Origin: an uncultured Ferrovum sp.
Lineage (GTDB): Bacteria; Pseudomonadota; Gammaproteobacteria; Burkholderiales; Ferrovaceae
Assembly: GCA_903893215.1 (NCBI GenBank)
Contig: CAITLJ010000013.1
Span: 1-64,000, forward strand
DNA length: 64,000 nucleotides
Direction of reading: 5' to 3'
The notes under the pieces are model-generated. The model saw only the letters and a program-made list of their open reading frames with translations, was not told the DNA's origin and did no database searches. This document shows, one piece after another, positions 21,284 to 30,116 of this stretch. Within the stretch, counting starts at the first letter, position 1. The number at the start of each line of letters is the position of its first letter. A program made the position numbers and the translations under genes.

Positions 21284-21291
21284 ACATGACA
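21274..21291. promoter_or_regulatory. PpsR/CrtJ-type operator (TGT-N12-ACA) between crtD and crtE
   Basis: The sequence TGTCTATATTACATGACA matches the palindromic consensus TGT-N12-ACA exactly, with outer TGTC/GACA symmetry. It lies in the 84-bp divergent region between crtD and crtE, the classical place for the aerobic repressor of photosynthesis genes. The regulator gene itself is not in the window. Confidence 0.75.
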
Positions 21292-21331
21292 CAAACCCTG
21301 TCGTCATCCATCACTTTCGGAGAGAGCTGCC

Positions 21332-22201
21332 ATGGAAGCTGCCGCACTGGTTGAACGTTCCCTGCTCAACGCGCTGGCCTTTGCCGAGTCTGGCAATCCG
21401 CCGTCGGGTCTTGCCGACGCCATGCGCTGCGCGGTGCTGCCTGGTGGGGCATGGGTGCGCCCGCGCCTGTGTCTTGCGGTGGCGCGTGCCTGTGGTGCGC
21501 CCGAGCTTGCGGTGGCGGAGGGCGCGGCGGCGGCGGTCGAACTGCTGCACTGTGCCTCGCTGGTCCATGACGACCTGCCGTGCTTTGATGATGCCAGCCT
21601 GCGCCGAGGTCGACCCTCCGTGCACCGTCTGTATGGTGAGCGTCTGGCGGTCCTGGCTGGCGATGCCTTGATCGTGCTCGCCTTTCAGCATCTGGCGCGC
21701 AGCGCAGCCACCCGGCCAGCCTTGTTGCCCGGGTTGATCCTTACCCTCGGGCGTGCTGTGGGCATGCCAAGCGGCATCGTTGCGGGGCAGGCCTGGGAAT
21801 GCGAGCCGGCCATTGATACTGCGGAATATCAGCGTTGCAAGACCGGCGCCCTGTTTGCCGGTGCCGCAGAACTTGGTGCCGCTGCGGCCGGCGCCGACCC
21901 GGCGCCCTGGCGTCGCATGGGCGAATTGCTCGGGGCCTGTTATCAGGTGGCGGATGACATTGCCGATGCGGCCGGTGATCTGGCGCAGATCGGCAAGCCG
22001 ACCGGGCGAGATGCAGCGCTCGGGCGGCCGAGTATGGTCGGCGATCATGGGCTGAACGGCGCTCTCGCGCATTTCCGCGAACTGCTCGAGGACTGTGCCA
22101 GCGCGGTGCCGCAGTGTCCGGGGCGGGCTCCGCTGCAGGCGCAGTTGCGTGTGGAAGCGATGCGTCTGATGCCGGAAACGCTGCGCTCGGTGGCAGCCTG
22201 A
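21332..22201 (+). CDS. crtE: Geranylgeranyl diphosphate synthase
   Basis: CrtE makes GGPP, substrate for CrtB and for the BChl tail. The 289-aa trans-prenyltransferase has the first Asp-rich motif DDLPCFDD (DDxxxxD type) followed by LRRGRPSVH, the second motif DDIAD, and GxKTG-like RCKTGALFAGA. ATG 21332 is preceded by CGGAGAGA. crtF follows after 13 bp. Confidence 0.94.
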   Translation: MEAAALVERSLLNALAFAESGNPPSGLADAMRCAVLPGGAWVRPRLCLAVARACGAPELAVAEGAAAAVELLHCASLVHDDLPCFDDASLRRGRPSVHRLYGERLAVLAGDALIVLAFQHLARSAATRPALLPGLILTLGRAVGMPSGIVAGQAWECEPAIDTAEYQRCKTGALFAGAAELGAAAAGADPAPWRRMGELLGACYQVADDIADAAGDLAQIGKPTGRDAALGRPSMVGDHGLNGALAHFRELLEDCASAVPQCPGRAPLQAQLRVEAMRLMPETLRSVAA

Positions 22202-22214
22202 GCGGAGCGCCGGC

Positions 22215-23363
22215 GTGCGCCTGGCCCCGGTCCTGAGTTCGGCGTATCTGGGCTGGCGCGACCGTCTTGCCGGCAATGCCGCCTTCCGGCGCTGGGCGGG
22301 CCGCTTTCCGCTGACCCGCTGGATTGCACGACGGCACGCGCGCGCACTGTTCGACCTGAACGCAGGTTTTGTTTACAGCCAGGTGCTGCAGGCCTGCGTG
22401 CAACTGGATCTCTTCGCGCCGCTCGCCAAGGGCGCGCAGGGCACCGCGGCGCTCGCCCTGCATTGCCGTCTTTCGCCTGAGCGCGTTCTGGTGCTGTTGC
22501 GCGCCGCGGCCGCACTGCGCCTGATCGCTCCGGCGGGTCCGGATCGCTTCCGGCTGGGAGCGCTAGGCGCGGCCTTGCTCGATAACCCCGCCGTGCTTGG
22601 CATGGTGCGCCACCACGCGCTGTTCTACCGGGACCTGCTGGACCCGGTGCAGCTGCTGGCTTCCGGCGGGCCTGGGCAACTGGCGGAATATTGGGCGTAT
22701 GTCGGCACGTCACCGGATAACGCGGGACCGGCGGCGGCCCGGGTAGCCGACTATTCCGCCTTGATGAGTGCATCGCAGTCGCTGGTGGCGGATCAGATCC
22801 TCGATGCGTATTCCATGGCCCCACACCGGATGCTGCTCGATGTCGGTGGCGGCGAAGGTGTGTTCGCGCGCGCTGCCTTGCAGCGTCACCCACGCTTGCA
22901 GGCGAGCGTGTTTGACCTGCCCGCCGTGGCGGCGCGGGTGGCGATGGCGCCCGGCGCCGCTGCGCTCGCAACGCGCCTGCGCGGCATCGGTGGCGACTTC
23001 CGTGCCGGGCCACTGCCGGCCGGTGCCGACCTGATCACCCTGGTGCGCGTGTTGCATGACCATGACGACGACGTGGTGCGCGCCGTGTTGCGCGCCGCCC
23101 GGCAGGCCTTGCCGCCAGGTGGCGTGTTGCTTGTAGCCGAGCCGTTGGCCGAAACGCCGGGTGCCGAACCGATGGGCCATGCCTACTTCGGGCTGTATTT
23201 TCTGGCGATGGGGAGTGGTCGGCCGCGCAGTTTCGCCGTGTATCGCGACCTGCTCGCCGAGGCCGGTTTCACCCGCGTGCGGCAGCGCCGTACGGCAATC
23301 CCGTTGCAGTGTTCGCTGATCGAGGCGCACGTGGGTGATCGGGGTGATGTCACCTTTGGCTGA
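22215..23363 (+). CDS. crtF: Hydroxyneurosporene (demethylspheroidene) O-methyltransferase
   Basis: CrtF methylates the C1 hydroxyl made by CrtC. The 382-aa product has an N-terminal winged-helix dimerisation region and a class I SAM domain with LLDVGGGEGVFARA and later LITLVRVLHDHDD. GTG 22215 is used as start, 13 bp after crtE with GGAGCG upstream. The presence of crtC, crtD and crtF without crtA in the window predicts methoxylated spirilloxanthin-series carotenoids. Confidence 0.93.
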   Translation: MRLAPVLSSAYLGWRDRLAGNAAFRRWAGRFPLTRWIARRHARALFDLNAGFVYSQVLQACVQLDLFAPLAKGAQGTAALALHCRLSPERVLVLLRAAAALRLIAPAGPDRFRLGALGAALLDNPAVLGMVRHHALFYRDLLDPVQLLASGGPGQLAEYWAYVGTSPDNAGPAAARVADYSALMSASQSLVADQILDAYSMAPHRMLLDVGGGEGVFARAALQRHPRLQASVFDLPAVAARVAMAPGAAALATRLRGIGGDFRAGPLPAGADLITLVRVLHDHDDDVVRAVLRAARQALPPGGVLLVAEPLAETPGAEPMGHAYFGLYFLAMGSGRPRSFAVYRDLLAEAGFTRVRQRRTAIPLQCSLIEAHVGDRGDVTFG

Positions 23364-23376
23364 CAATATATGTCAG
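23360..23376. promoter_or_regulatory. Perfect palindrome at the crtF stop, upstream of bchC
   Basis: CTGACA-ATATA-TGTCAG is a 6-bp inverted repeat with a 5-bp AT spacer that overlaps the crtF stop. Its right arm begins a degenerate TGT-N12-ACT copy of the PpsR motif (23371-23388), next to the perfect site at 23405. It may be an auxiliary operator; that is inference. Confidence 0.4.
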
Positions 23377-23404
23377 AAGAAAATGACTTTCGCGTTAAAA
23401 AAAG

Positions 23405-23422
23405 TGTCTTTCGAGATTGACA
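23405..23422. promoter_or_regulatory. PpsR/CrtJ-type operator (TGT-N12-ACA) upstream of bchC
   Basis: TGTCTTTCGAGATTGACA matches TGT-N12-ACA exactly. Its right half is also the -35 hexamer TTGACA of the predicted bchC promoter, so binding would block RNA polymerase. Tandem PpsR/CrtJ sites upstream of bchC are known in other purple bacteria. Confidence 0.78.
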
Positions 23423-23444
23423 CTTGCTTGCGTCCGAGTAAACT
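23417..23444 (+). promoter_or_regulatory. Putative sigma-70 promoter of the bchCXYZ-puf operon
   Basis: TTGACA (23417-23422), a 16-bp spacer and TAAACT (23439-23444) resemble a sigma-70 promoter about 95 bp before the bchC ATG. The -35 is shared with the operator. Read-through from here could carry into puf, forming a superoperon. Confidence 0.55.
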
Positions 23445-23538
23445 AAAAGTATGGAGTGATCGGGAGAGCGGCAAACGCCACCGGACAACAAGGGGCAGTC
23501 TGCAACAAGCGGACAACCCAACTGGGGAGAGAGAGTTG

Positions 23539-24492
23539 ATGCATACCTTGGCGGTCGTGATCGAGGCACCCGAAGCGCTGACCTTGCAGTACCTGCCGCT
23601 CAACGAGGCCGGCGAGGATGACCTGCTGGTTCAGGTGGCATATAGCGGCATCAGCACCGGCACCGAGCGTCTGCTATGGTCCGGGCGCATGCCCCCATTC
23701 CCTGGTCTGGCGTATCCGCTGGTTCCCGGCTACGAGTCGGTCGGTACCGTGCTGCGTGCCGGCCCCGCCACCAGTTTCAAGGCAGGTGAGCAGGTATTTG
23801 TACCCGGCGCACGTTGCTTCGGCGAAGTGCGCGGCCTGTTCGGCGGGGCAGCCAGTCATCTGGTCACGGCGGCCGCCCGGGTGGCGCGCATCCCCACCTC
23901 GCTGGAACAGCAGGGTCAACAGGAACAGGGCGTGTTGCTAGCGCTGGCTGCCACTGCCTGGCATGCCGTGATGGTGGGCGCTCCCGGACTGCCCGACCTG
24001 GTGATCGGGCATGGTGTGCTCGGTCGGTTGGTGGCGCGCGTCATTCAGGCTTTGGGCGGCGAACCTACCGTGTGGGAGAGCAACCCGCAGCGCAGCGATG
24101 CCGGAGGGGCCTACCGGGTTACCACCCCGGAGGAGGATGCGCGCAAGGATTACCGCTGCATCGTCGATGTCAGCGGCGATGACCAGATACTGGACAGTCT
24201 CGTGATGCGTCTTGGTCGCGGTGGCTCGGTGGTGCTGGCCGGTTTTTATGCAGGACGGCTCGGTTTCAGCTTTCCGCCAGCGTTCATGCGCGAGGTCAAT
24301 TTGCGGATTGCCGCCGAATGGGTGCAGTCGGACCTGCAGGCGGTACTGGATCTGGTGGCCGATGGTCGCCTGTCGCTCGACGGTCTGATCACCCACCGTG
24401 AACCGGCACAGCACGCCGGCAATGCCTATCGCACCGCATTCAGCGATCCCCGCTGTCTGAAAATGATCCTTGATTGGAGAGCCGCCGCATGA
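23539..24492 (+). CDS. bchC: 3-hydroxyethyl bacteriochlorophyllide a dehydrogenase
   Basis: BchC oxidises the 3-hydroxyethyl side chain to 3-acetyl in BChl a synthesis. The 317-aa protein is a medium-chain dehydrogenase-like enzyme with STGTERLLWSG and PLVPGYESVG. ATG 23539 (MHTLAV) follows GGGGAGAGAGAG; the frame is open for about 68 codons upstream, but that stretch covers the promoter and operator. The stop overlaps the bchX ATG. Confidence 0.95.
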   Translation: MHTLAVVIEAPEALTLQYLPLNEAGEDDLLVQVAYSGISTGTERLLWSGRMPPFPGLAYPLVPGYESVGTVLRAGPATSFKAGEQVFVPGARCFGEVRGLFGGAASHLVTAAARVARIPTSLEQQGQQEQGVLLALAATAWHAVMVGAPGLPDLVIGHGVLGRLVARVIQALGGEPTVWESNPQRSDAGGAYRVTTPEEDARKDYRCIVDVSGDDQILDSLVMRLGRGGSVVLAGFYAGRLGFSFPPAFMREVNLRIAAEWVQSDLQAVLDLVADGRLSLDGLITHREPAQHAGNAYRTAFSDPRCLKMILDWRAAA

Positions 24493-25538
24493 GCACCAAT
24501 GTGATGACGCAAGTGAAGTCGCCCCAGACCCAGACGACCGGGCAGGCCCAGCCTGTGCTGCAGGTGATGAAGCAGGTGTTGCGCGACGAAGCGGCAGTCG
24601 ACCCCGATCTGCCTTCCACTGGCGAAGTCGCCAGCAAGACCCAGGTGATCGCGATTTACGGCAAGGGAGGCATTGGCAAGAGTTTCACGCTGGCCAACCT
24701 CTCCTACATGATGGCGCAGCAGGGTAAGCGGGTGCTGCTGATCGGTTGCGACCCCAAATCTGACACCACCTCGCTGCTGTTCGGCGGGCGGGCCTGTCCC
24801 ACGATCATCGAAACGTCGGCACGCAAGAAGCTGGAAGGCGCAGCGGTGGAAATCGGCGACGTGTGCTTCATCCGCGACGGCGTGTTCGCCATGGAATTGG
24901 GTGGGCCCGAAGTGGGGCGCGGCTGCGGTGGTCGCGGCATCATCCACGGCTTTGAACTGCTCGAAAAGCTGGGCTTTCACGAGTGGGGTTTTGACTACGT
25001 GCTGCTCGACTTCCTTGGTGACGTGGTCTGCGGCGGTTTTGGATTGCCGATCGCGCGTGACATGTGCCAGAAGGTGATCGTGGTGGGGTCGAACGACCTG
25101 CAGTCGCTTTACGTGGCCAATAACGTGTGCTCGGCGGTGGAGTATTTCCGCAAGCTCGGCGGTAACGTTGGGGTGGCTGGTCTGGTGATCAACAAGGACG
25201 ACGGCACCGGCGAGGCCCAGGCCTTTGCTGACGCAGCGGGCATTCCGGTGCTGGCGGCCATTCCGTCCGACGAGGATATCCGCCGCAAGAGTGCCAACTA
25301 CGAAATCGTTGGCACGCAGGACAGTGTCTGGGGCCCGCTGTTTGCCGGCCTGGCCCAGCAGGTGGCCGACGCGCCGCCCCTGCGGCCCACCCCGCTTAGC
25401 CAGGACGGTCTGCTTGGCCTGTTCAAGGGAGAGGCGGTCGGGCGCGGCGTGGTGCTGCAACCGGCGACGCCTGCGGACATGCGCGGCAAGGACGTGGTCG
25501 AGACGCCCTCGCTCGAAGTCATCTACGACGACGCCTGA
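24489..25538 (+). CDS. bchX: Chlorophyllide a reductase, iron protein
   Basis: BchX is the NifH-like ATPase of chlorophyllide a oxidoreductase, supplying electrons for ring B reduction. The 349-aa product has Walker [18 protein letters not shown], and cluster-ligand regions GRGCGGRG and [11 protein letters not shown] 24489 overlaps the bchC stop and has GGAG upstream; a TTG at 24474 is possible but less likely. It is longer than BchL because of an N-terminal extension of about 50 residues, usual for BchX. Confidence 0.96.
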   Translation: MSTNVMTQVKSPQTQTTGQAQPVLQVMKQVLRDEAAVDPDLPSTGEVASKTQVIAIYGKGGIGKSFTLANLSYMMAQQGKRVLLIGCDPKSDTTSLLFGGRACPTIIETSARKKLEGAAVEIGDVCFIRDGVFAMELGGPEVGRGCGGRGIIHGFELLEKLGFHEWGFDYVLLDFLGDVVCGGFGLPIARDMCQKVIVVGSNDLQSLYVANNVCSAVEYFRKLGGNVGVAGLVINKDDGTGEAQAFADAAGIPVLAAIPSDEDIRRKSANYEIVGTQDSVWGPLFAGLAQQVADAPPLRPTPLSQDGLLGLFKGEAVGRGVVLQPATPADMRGKDVVETPSLEVIYDDA

Positions 25539-25548
25539 GGATCCGCCC

Positions 25549-27087
25549 ATGGACAAGTCCTTGCAGCCTTTCCATCCGGACCTGCCAGCAGTCAATACGG
25601 CTGTGGCAGACGGCGAAGGTGCCTGTCACTCCACCGACCAGCGTCTGCACGCCGCAGCGATTGCGTCCGGCAAGGGCGAGGTGCTGGAACGGTATGCCGC
25701 CGACTACCCGGTCGGGCCGCATGATCAGCCACAAAGCATGTGTCCTGCCTTTGGTTCCCTGCGCGTCGGTCTGCGCATGCGTCGCACGGCGACGGTTCTT
25801 TCCGGTTCGGCCTGCTGTGTTTATGGCCTGACCTTCACTTCGCACTTTTACGGCGCCAAGCGCAGCGTGGGCTATGTGCCCTTCAATTCGGAGACCCTGG
25901 TCACCGGCAAGCTGTTCGAGGACATTCGTGACGCCGTGTTTGCCTTGGCCGACCCGGTCAAGTATGACACCGTGGTGGTGACCAACCTGTGCGTGCCCAC
26001 CGCATCTGGCGTACCCCTGCAACTGTTGCCGCGCGAGATCAACGGGGTGCGCATCATCGGGATTGACGTGCCAGGTTTCGGCATTCCCACCCACGCCGAG
26101 GCCAAGGATGTGCTGGCCGGTGCCATGCTGCGCTATGCACGCAACGAAGCCGCCGCGGGGCCGGTGCCGGCGCCGCGCAGCGGTGTCAGCGAGCGTCCGA
26201 CCGTGACGCTGCTGGGCGAAATGTTCCCGGCGGACCCGGTTGGTATCGGCATGCTGCTCGAGCCGATGGGGCTTGCGGCCGGTCCGGTGGTGCCCACCCG
26301 CGAATGGCGCGAGTTGTATGCCGCGCTGGATTGCGCCACGGTGGCAGCGATCCATCCCTTTTATACCGCTTCGGTACGCGAGTTCACCTCTGCCGGACGG
26401 AGCGTGGTCGGTTCGGCACCTGTCGGCATATCCGGCACCCGCGACTGGCTGGCAGCTATCGGGCAGGCCTGCAATGTGCCGGCCGAACAGGTGGCGCAGG
26501 CCCAGCAGCGCTTTGTGCCCTTGATCCAGGCTGCGCTGGAGCGTAACCCGATCCGTGGACGGATCACGCTGTCGGGTTACGAAGGCTCCGAACTGCTGGT
26601 CGCCCGGTTGCTGGTCGAAAGTGGTGCCGATGTGCGCTACGTAGGCACGGCCTGCCCGCGCACGCCCTGGTCGGACACCGACCGTGAATGGCTGGAGGCG
26701 CGCGGCGTGCACGTGCAGTTCCGCGCATCACTGCAGCAGGACCTGGCGGCGATGGACGAATGGAAGCCCCAGCTGGCGATCGGCACCACGCCCGTGGTGC
26801 AGGAAGCCAAGCAGCGCGCCATTCCGGCGCTGTACTTCACCAACCTGATCTCGGCGCGTCCGCTGATGGGGATTGCCGGCGCTGGCTCGCTGGCCCAGGT
26901 GGTCAATGCCGCCATGGCCAATCAGTCGCGCTTCGATACCATGCGCGACTTTTTTGAAGGGGTGGGTCAGGGCGATCAGGCAGGCATCTGGTCGGCCAAG
27001 CCGGTGGAGCGACCCGAATTCCGCGCCAACTACCGGCGCCTGCTCGACAAGAAGATCAAGGCGCGCAAGGCTGAGGAGATGATCTGA
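25549..27087 (+). CDS. bchY: Chlorophyllide a reductase subunit Y
   Basis: BchY with BchZ forms the NifDK-like catalytic component of chlorophyllide a reductase. The 512-aa protein contains cysteines in [16 protein letters not shown] and NLCVPT that fit the bridging iron-sulfur cluster region, plus the C-terminal nitrogenase-like fold around [11 protein letters not shown] 25549 lies 10 bp after bchX; the frame is open upstream only as a shadow of bchX. The last base of its stop is the first of the bchZ ATG. Confidence 0.95.
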   Translation: MDKSLQPFHPDLPAVNTAVADGEGACHSTDQRLHAAAIASGKGEVLERYAADYPVGPHDQPQSMCPAFGSLRVGLRMRRTATVLSGSACCVYGLTFTSHFYGAKRSVGYVPFNSETLVTGKLFEDIRDAVFALADPVKYDTVVVTNLCVPTASGVPLQLLPREINGVRIIGIDVPGFGIPTHAEAKDVLAGAMLRYARNEAAAGPVPAPRSGVSERPTVTLLGEMFPADPVGIGMLLEPMGLAAGPVVPTREWRELYAALDCATVAAIHPFYTASVREFTSAGRSVVGSAPVGISGTRDWLAAIGQACNVPAEQVAQAQQRFVPLIQAALERNPIRGRITLSGYEGSELLVARLLVESGADVRYVGTACPRTPWSDTDREWLEARGVHVQFRASLQQDLAAMDEWKPQLAIGTTPVVQEAKQRAIPALYFTNLISARPLMGIAGAGSLAQVVNAAMANQSRFDTMRDFFEGVGQGDQAGIWSAKPVERPEFRANYRRLLDKKIKARKAEEMI

Positions 27088-28520
27088 TGTATGTGATCGA
27101 TCATGACCGCGCTGGCGGCTACTGGGGGGCGGTGTACGTGTTCACCGCGATCAAGGGCCTGCAGGTAATCATCGACGGTCCGGTGGGCTGCGAGAACCTG
27201 CCGGTCACGTCCGTCCTGCATTACACCGATGCGCTGCCGCCACATGAGTTGCCGATCGTGGTCACCGGTCTGGCGGAAGAAGAACTGGGTCAGCATGGTA
27301 CCGAAGGTGCGATGAAGCGCGCACATGCCACGCTCGATCCCTGCCTGCCAGCCGTGGTGGTGACCGGCTCGATTGCCGAGATGATCGGGGGCGGTGTCAC
27401 GCCCGAAGGCACCAATATCCAGCGCTTCCTGCCGCGCACCATCGACGAGGACCAGTGGCAAAGCGCCAACCGTGCGCTCAACTGGTTGTGGACCGAGTAC
27501 GGCACGCGGCGTATCCCGGTGCCACCCAAACGCGAAGACGGGCAAAAGCCCCGCGTCAATCTGATCGGTGCCTGCTATGGCATGTTCAATACCTGGTCTG
27601 ACCTGGCCGAGATCCGTCGCCTGGTGGAAGGTATCGGCGCAGAGGTCAACCTGAGTTTTCCACTGGGCAGTCACCTGGCCGAGGTGGCCAACCTGAACAA
27701 TGCCGAAGTCAACATCTGCATGTACCGCGAATATGGTCGTCTGCTTTGCGAAACCCTGGGGCGACCCTGGCTGCAGGCACCCATCGGCCTGCACAGCACC
27801 ACGCGTTTTCTGCGCGCATTGGGCGAGTTGCTGGGACTGGATCCGGAGCCGTTCATCGAACGCGAGAAGCACACCACCATCAAGCCCTTGTGGGACCTCT
27901 GGCGTTCGGTGACACAGGACTTTTTTGCCACGGCCAGCTTTGGCATTCACGCCACCGAAACCCATACCCGCGGTATCCGGCATTTTCTGGAAGACGAAAT
28001 GGGTCTGCCCTGCCAGTTCGCCTTTTCGCGCAAACCCGGCATCAAGCCTGACAACGAGGCGGTGCGCGAGGCGATCCGCACCAAGCCGCCGCTGATCTTG
28101 TTCGGTAGTTTCAACGAGCGCATGTACATGGCCGAAGCGGGGGGGCGAGGCGTCTTTCTGCCGGCTTCCTTTCCGGGCGCAATCATCCGTCGTCATACCG
28201 GCACGCCGTTCATGGGCTACTCCGGGGCCACGTACCTGGTGCAGGAAGTCTGCAATGCGCTGTTTGATGCGCTGTTCCACATCATCCCGCTCGGTACCGA
28301 CCTGGATCGGGTGGAAGCCACGCCCGGCCGGCTGCATCGCGAGCTGCTCTGGGATGCCGCCGCCAAGGAGGCACTGGACCATCACCTGGAGCAACAACCG
28401 GTGCTGGTGCGGATTTCCGCGGCCAAGACCTTGCGCGATGCGATCGAGGCCAGGGCGCGCGCGCAGGGGCTCGAGCGCGTACGAATTGAAGAAGCAGAGA
28501 GCGCGCTGGCGCTGGCCTGA
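27087..28520 (+). CDS. bchZ: Chlorophyllide a reductase subunit Z
   Basis: BchZ is the NifK-like partner of BchY. The 477-aa protein starts with [19 protein letters not shown] and carries the cluster-region cysteine in [27 protein letters not shown], and the C-terminal [17 protein letters not shown]. It completes the bchXYZ set. It is followed by a 206-bp leader region and pufB. Confidence 0.96.
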   Translation: MYVIDHDRAGGYWGAVYVFTAIKGLQVIIDGPVGCENLPVTSVLHYTDALPPHELPIVVTGLAEEELGQHGTEGAMKRAHATLDPCLPAVVVTGSIAEMIGGGVTPEGTNIQRFLPRTIDEDQWQSANRALNWLWTEYGTRRIPVPPKREDGQKPRVNLIGACYGMFNTWSDLAEIRRLVEGIGAEVNLSFPLGSHLAEVANLNNAEVNICMYREYGRLLCETLGRPWLQAPIGLHSTTRFLRALGELLGLDPEPFIEREKHTTIKPLWDLWRSVTQDFFATASFGIHATETHTRGIRHFLEDEMGLPCQFAFSRKPGIKPDNEAVREAIRTKPPLILFGSFNERMYMAEAGGRGVFLPASFPGAIIRRHTGTPFMGYSGATYLVQEVCNALFDALFHIIPLGTDLDRVEATPGRLHRELLWDAAAKEALDHHLEQQPVLVRISAAKTLRDAIEARARAQGLERVRIEEAESALALA

Positions 28521-28642
28521 AGGGGCAGCGCTGCGCAGTCTGAAATTGGGTTCGCACAGCGACTGACGCTGGCGGAGATAGGGTTTCACCGGGCCAGGCT
28601 GGCCGGAGAAAGGCGCCACCACCACGAGGGGGGGCGAGGGAA

Positions 28643-28668
28643 GGGGAGCCGGTTGCACCCGGCTCCCC
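28643..28668 (+). other. Hairpin in the pufB leader
   Basis: A perfect 10-bp stem GGGGAGCCGG / CCGGCTCCCC with a TTGCAC loop lies 58 bp before pufB in the 206-bp bchZ-pufB gap. No T-run follows, so it is more likely an mRNA 5' stabiliser or processing element than a terminator. No TGT-N12-ACA site was found in this gap. Confidence 0.6.
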
Positions 28669-28726
28669 TGATGAACCCGCGTTGAGAGGCGCGGAAACAG
28701 CCTTACGGCAAAAGGAGTCTATCACC

Positions 28727-28957
28727 ATGGCACAGGAAAGAGGTTCTGGGTCCATTTCGGGCCTGCGGGAAGAGGAGGCGAAGGAATTTCATGCCTTCTT
28801 CGTCACCAGCTTCATCGTGTTCACCCTGATCGCGATCGTTGCACACGTGTTGGTCTGGCAATGGCGGCCCTGGCTGCCCGGCGCCGAGGGTTACACCTCG
28901 ATGCTCGACGGGGTGAAGGCCGCGGCCAACACCATCACCCCATACATGATGTCCTGA
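28727..28957 (+). CDS. pufB: Light-harvesting 1 beta subunit
   Basis: LH1 beta is a single-helix BChl-binding peptide of the core antenna. The 76-aa product has the cytoplasmic [12 protein letters not shown] segment, a membrane helix (about 24-44), the BChl-ligating H40 and the WQWRPWLPG motif. ATG 28727 follows AAAAGGAG; upstream in-frame codons are leader. Residues 52-76 (from AEGYTSML) extend well past the usual end of short LH1 beta chains. pufA follows after 12 bp. Confidence 0.95.
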   Translation: MAQERGSGSISGLREEEAKEFHAFFVTSFIVFTLIAIVAHVLVWQWRPWLPGAEGYTSMLDGVKAAANTITPYMMS

Positions 28958-28969
28958 GGAGGGAAGACT

Positions 28970-29152
28970 ATGTGGCGCATCTGGTTGCTTTTCGATCCGC
29001 GCAGGGTTCTGGTGGCACTGGCGATTTTCCTGTTCTCGCTGGCCATCCTGATCCATTTCATCCTGCTCAGCACCGACCGTTTCAACTGGCTGGAGGGATC
29101 CCACAAGGGTCACCCGGTGGCGGTCCAGGCAGCACCCACCCCGGGCAAGTAA
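28970..29152 (+). CDS. pufA: Light-harvesting 1 alpha subunit
   Basis: The 60-aa LH1 alpha peptide begins [20 protein letters not shown] and contains the ligand H29 in [25 protein letters not shown] precedes the ATG. With PufB it builds the ring around the reaction centre. No pufX or pufQ gene was seen nearby. Confidence 0.97.
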   Translation: MWRIWLLFDPRRVLVALAIFLFSLAILIHFILLSTDRFNWLEGSHKGHPVAVQAAPTPGK

Positions 29153-29167
29153 AGCCCAACCGGGTCA

Positions 29168-29213
29168 CCGGGCTCCGGAAGGTTACGGCGTGTCCGTAAC
29201 TCCCGGAGTCCGG
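29168..29213 (+). other. pufA-pufL intercistronic hairpin (large)
   Basis: An 11-bp outer stem (29168-29178 with 29203-29213, one G-U pair) encloses a 7-bp inner stem GTTACGG / CCGTAAC and loop CGTGT. In other purple bacteria similar hairpins downstream of pufA stabilise pufBA mRNA and set the antenna-to-reaction-centre ratio; the same role is inferred here. Confidence 0.8.
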
Positions 29214-29234
29214 GTTGACCTCAAGATTTTTGTA

Positions 29235-29257
29235 AGCCGGTGCCCACGGCACCGGTT
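29235..29257 (+). other. Second pufA-pufL intercistronic hairpin
   Basis: A perfect 8-bp stem CCGGTGCC / GGCACCGG with a CAC loop, extendable by two pairs, ends about 20 nt before the pufL ATG. It may halt 3' decay or modulate pufL translation; inferred. Confidence 0.65.
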
Positions 29258-29277
29258 GCATCCTGCAGGAGACGCAG

Positions 29278-30102
29278 ATGTCGATGCTCAGTTTTGAGAG
29301 GAAATACCGCGTTCGAGGGGGAACGCTGCTGGGGGGCGATCTCTTCGATTTCTGGGTCGGTCCCTTTTTTGTCGGTTTTTTCGGCGTGACCACCATCTTC
29401 TTTGCCGCCCTCGGCACAGCCCTGCTGATCTATGGGGCCTCGCTGGGCAGCACCTGGAATATCTGGCAGATCAGCATTGCGCCGCCTGACCTGCATTACG
29501 GCCTGGCGCTGGCACCACTCAAGGAAGGCGGCATCTGGCAGGTGGTGACGGTCTGCGCGCTGGGAGCCTTCATTTCCTGGGCGCTGCGCGAGGTGGAAAT
29601 CTGCAACAAGCTGGGGATGGGCTATCACGTGCCCGTGGCGTTCGGTTTTGCCATCTTTGCCTTCACCAGCCTGAACGTGATCCGCCCCATGTTGCTGGGC
29701 GCCTGGGGACACGGTTTTCCTTACGGCATCCTGAGTCATCTCGACTGGGTCTCGAACACCGGTTACCAGTACCTGCACTTCCATTACAACCCGGCGCACA
29801 TGCTGGCGATCACCTTCTTCTTCACCACCTGTCTGGCGCTTGCGCTGCATGGATCGTTGGTGCTGTCGTCAACCAATCCCGGGGAAGGCGAAGTGGTGAA
29901 AACCCCGGAGCACGAAGACACCTACTTCCGCGACTTTGTCGGCTACTCGATCGGCACGCTGGGCATCCATCGCCTGGGTCTGGTGCTCGCGTTGAATGCC
30001 GTGTTCTGGAGCGCGGTGTGCATCATCCTCAGTGGACCGTTCTGGACGCGTGGCTGGCCCGAGTGGTGGAACTGGTGGCTTGACCTGCCGATCTGGCGCT
30101 AA
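29278..30102 (+). CDS. pufL: Photosynthetic reaction centre L subunit
   Basis: PufL holds the active-branch cofactors of the type II reaction centre. The 274-aa protein begins [25 protein letters not shown] and has five membrane helices, with the conserved [20 protein letters not shown] (BChl ligand histidine) and GIHRLG (iron ligand) stretches. CAGGAG precedes ATG 29278. Length and order pufL-pufM-pufC are standard. Confidence 0.98.
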   Translation: MSMLSFERKYRVRGGTLLGGDLFDFWVGPFFVGFFGVTTIFFAALGTALLIYGASLGSTWNIWQISIAPPDLHYGLALAPLKEGGIWQVVTVCALGAFISWALREVEICNKLGMGYHVPVAFGFAIFAFTSLNVIRPMLLGAWGHGFPYGILSHLDWVSNTGYQYLHFHYNPAHMLAITFFFTTCLALALHGSLVLSSTNPGEGEVVKTPEHEDTYFRDFVGYSIGTLGIHRLGLVLALNAVFWSAVCIILSGPFWTRGWPEWWNWWLDLPIWR

Positions 30103-30116
30103 GGGAGATACGGACC

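Noticed and set aside
27030-28658. 542-codon minus-strand frame opposite bchZ
   Set aside because: No domain or ribosome site; composition typical of the antisense of a high-GC gene. bchZ is certain.
28521-28726. Hidden pufQ before pufB
   Set aside because: No short ORF with a good start and a membrane helix fits; the in-frame stretch before pufB lacks a helix.
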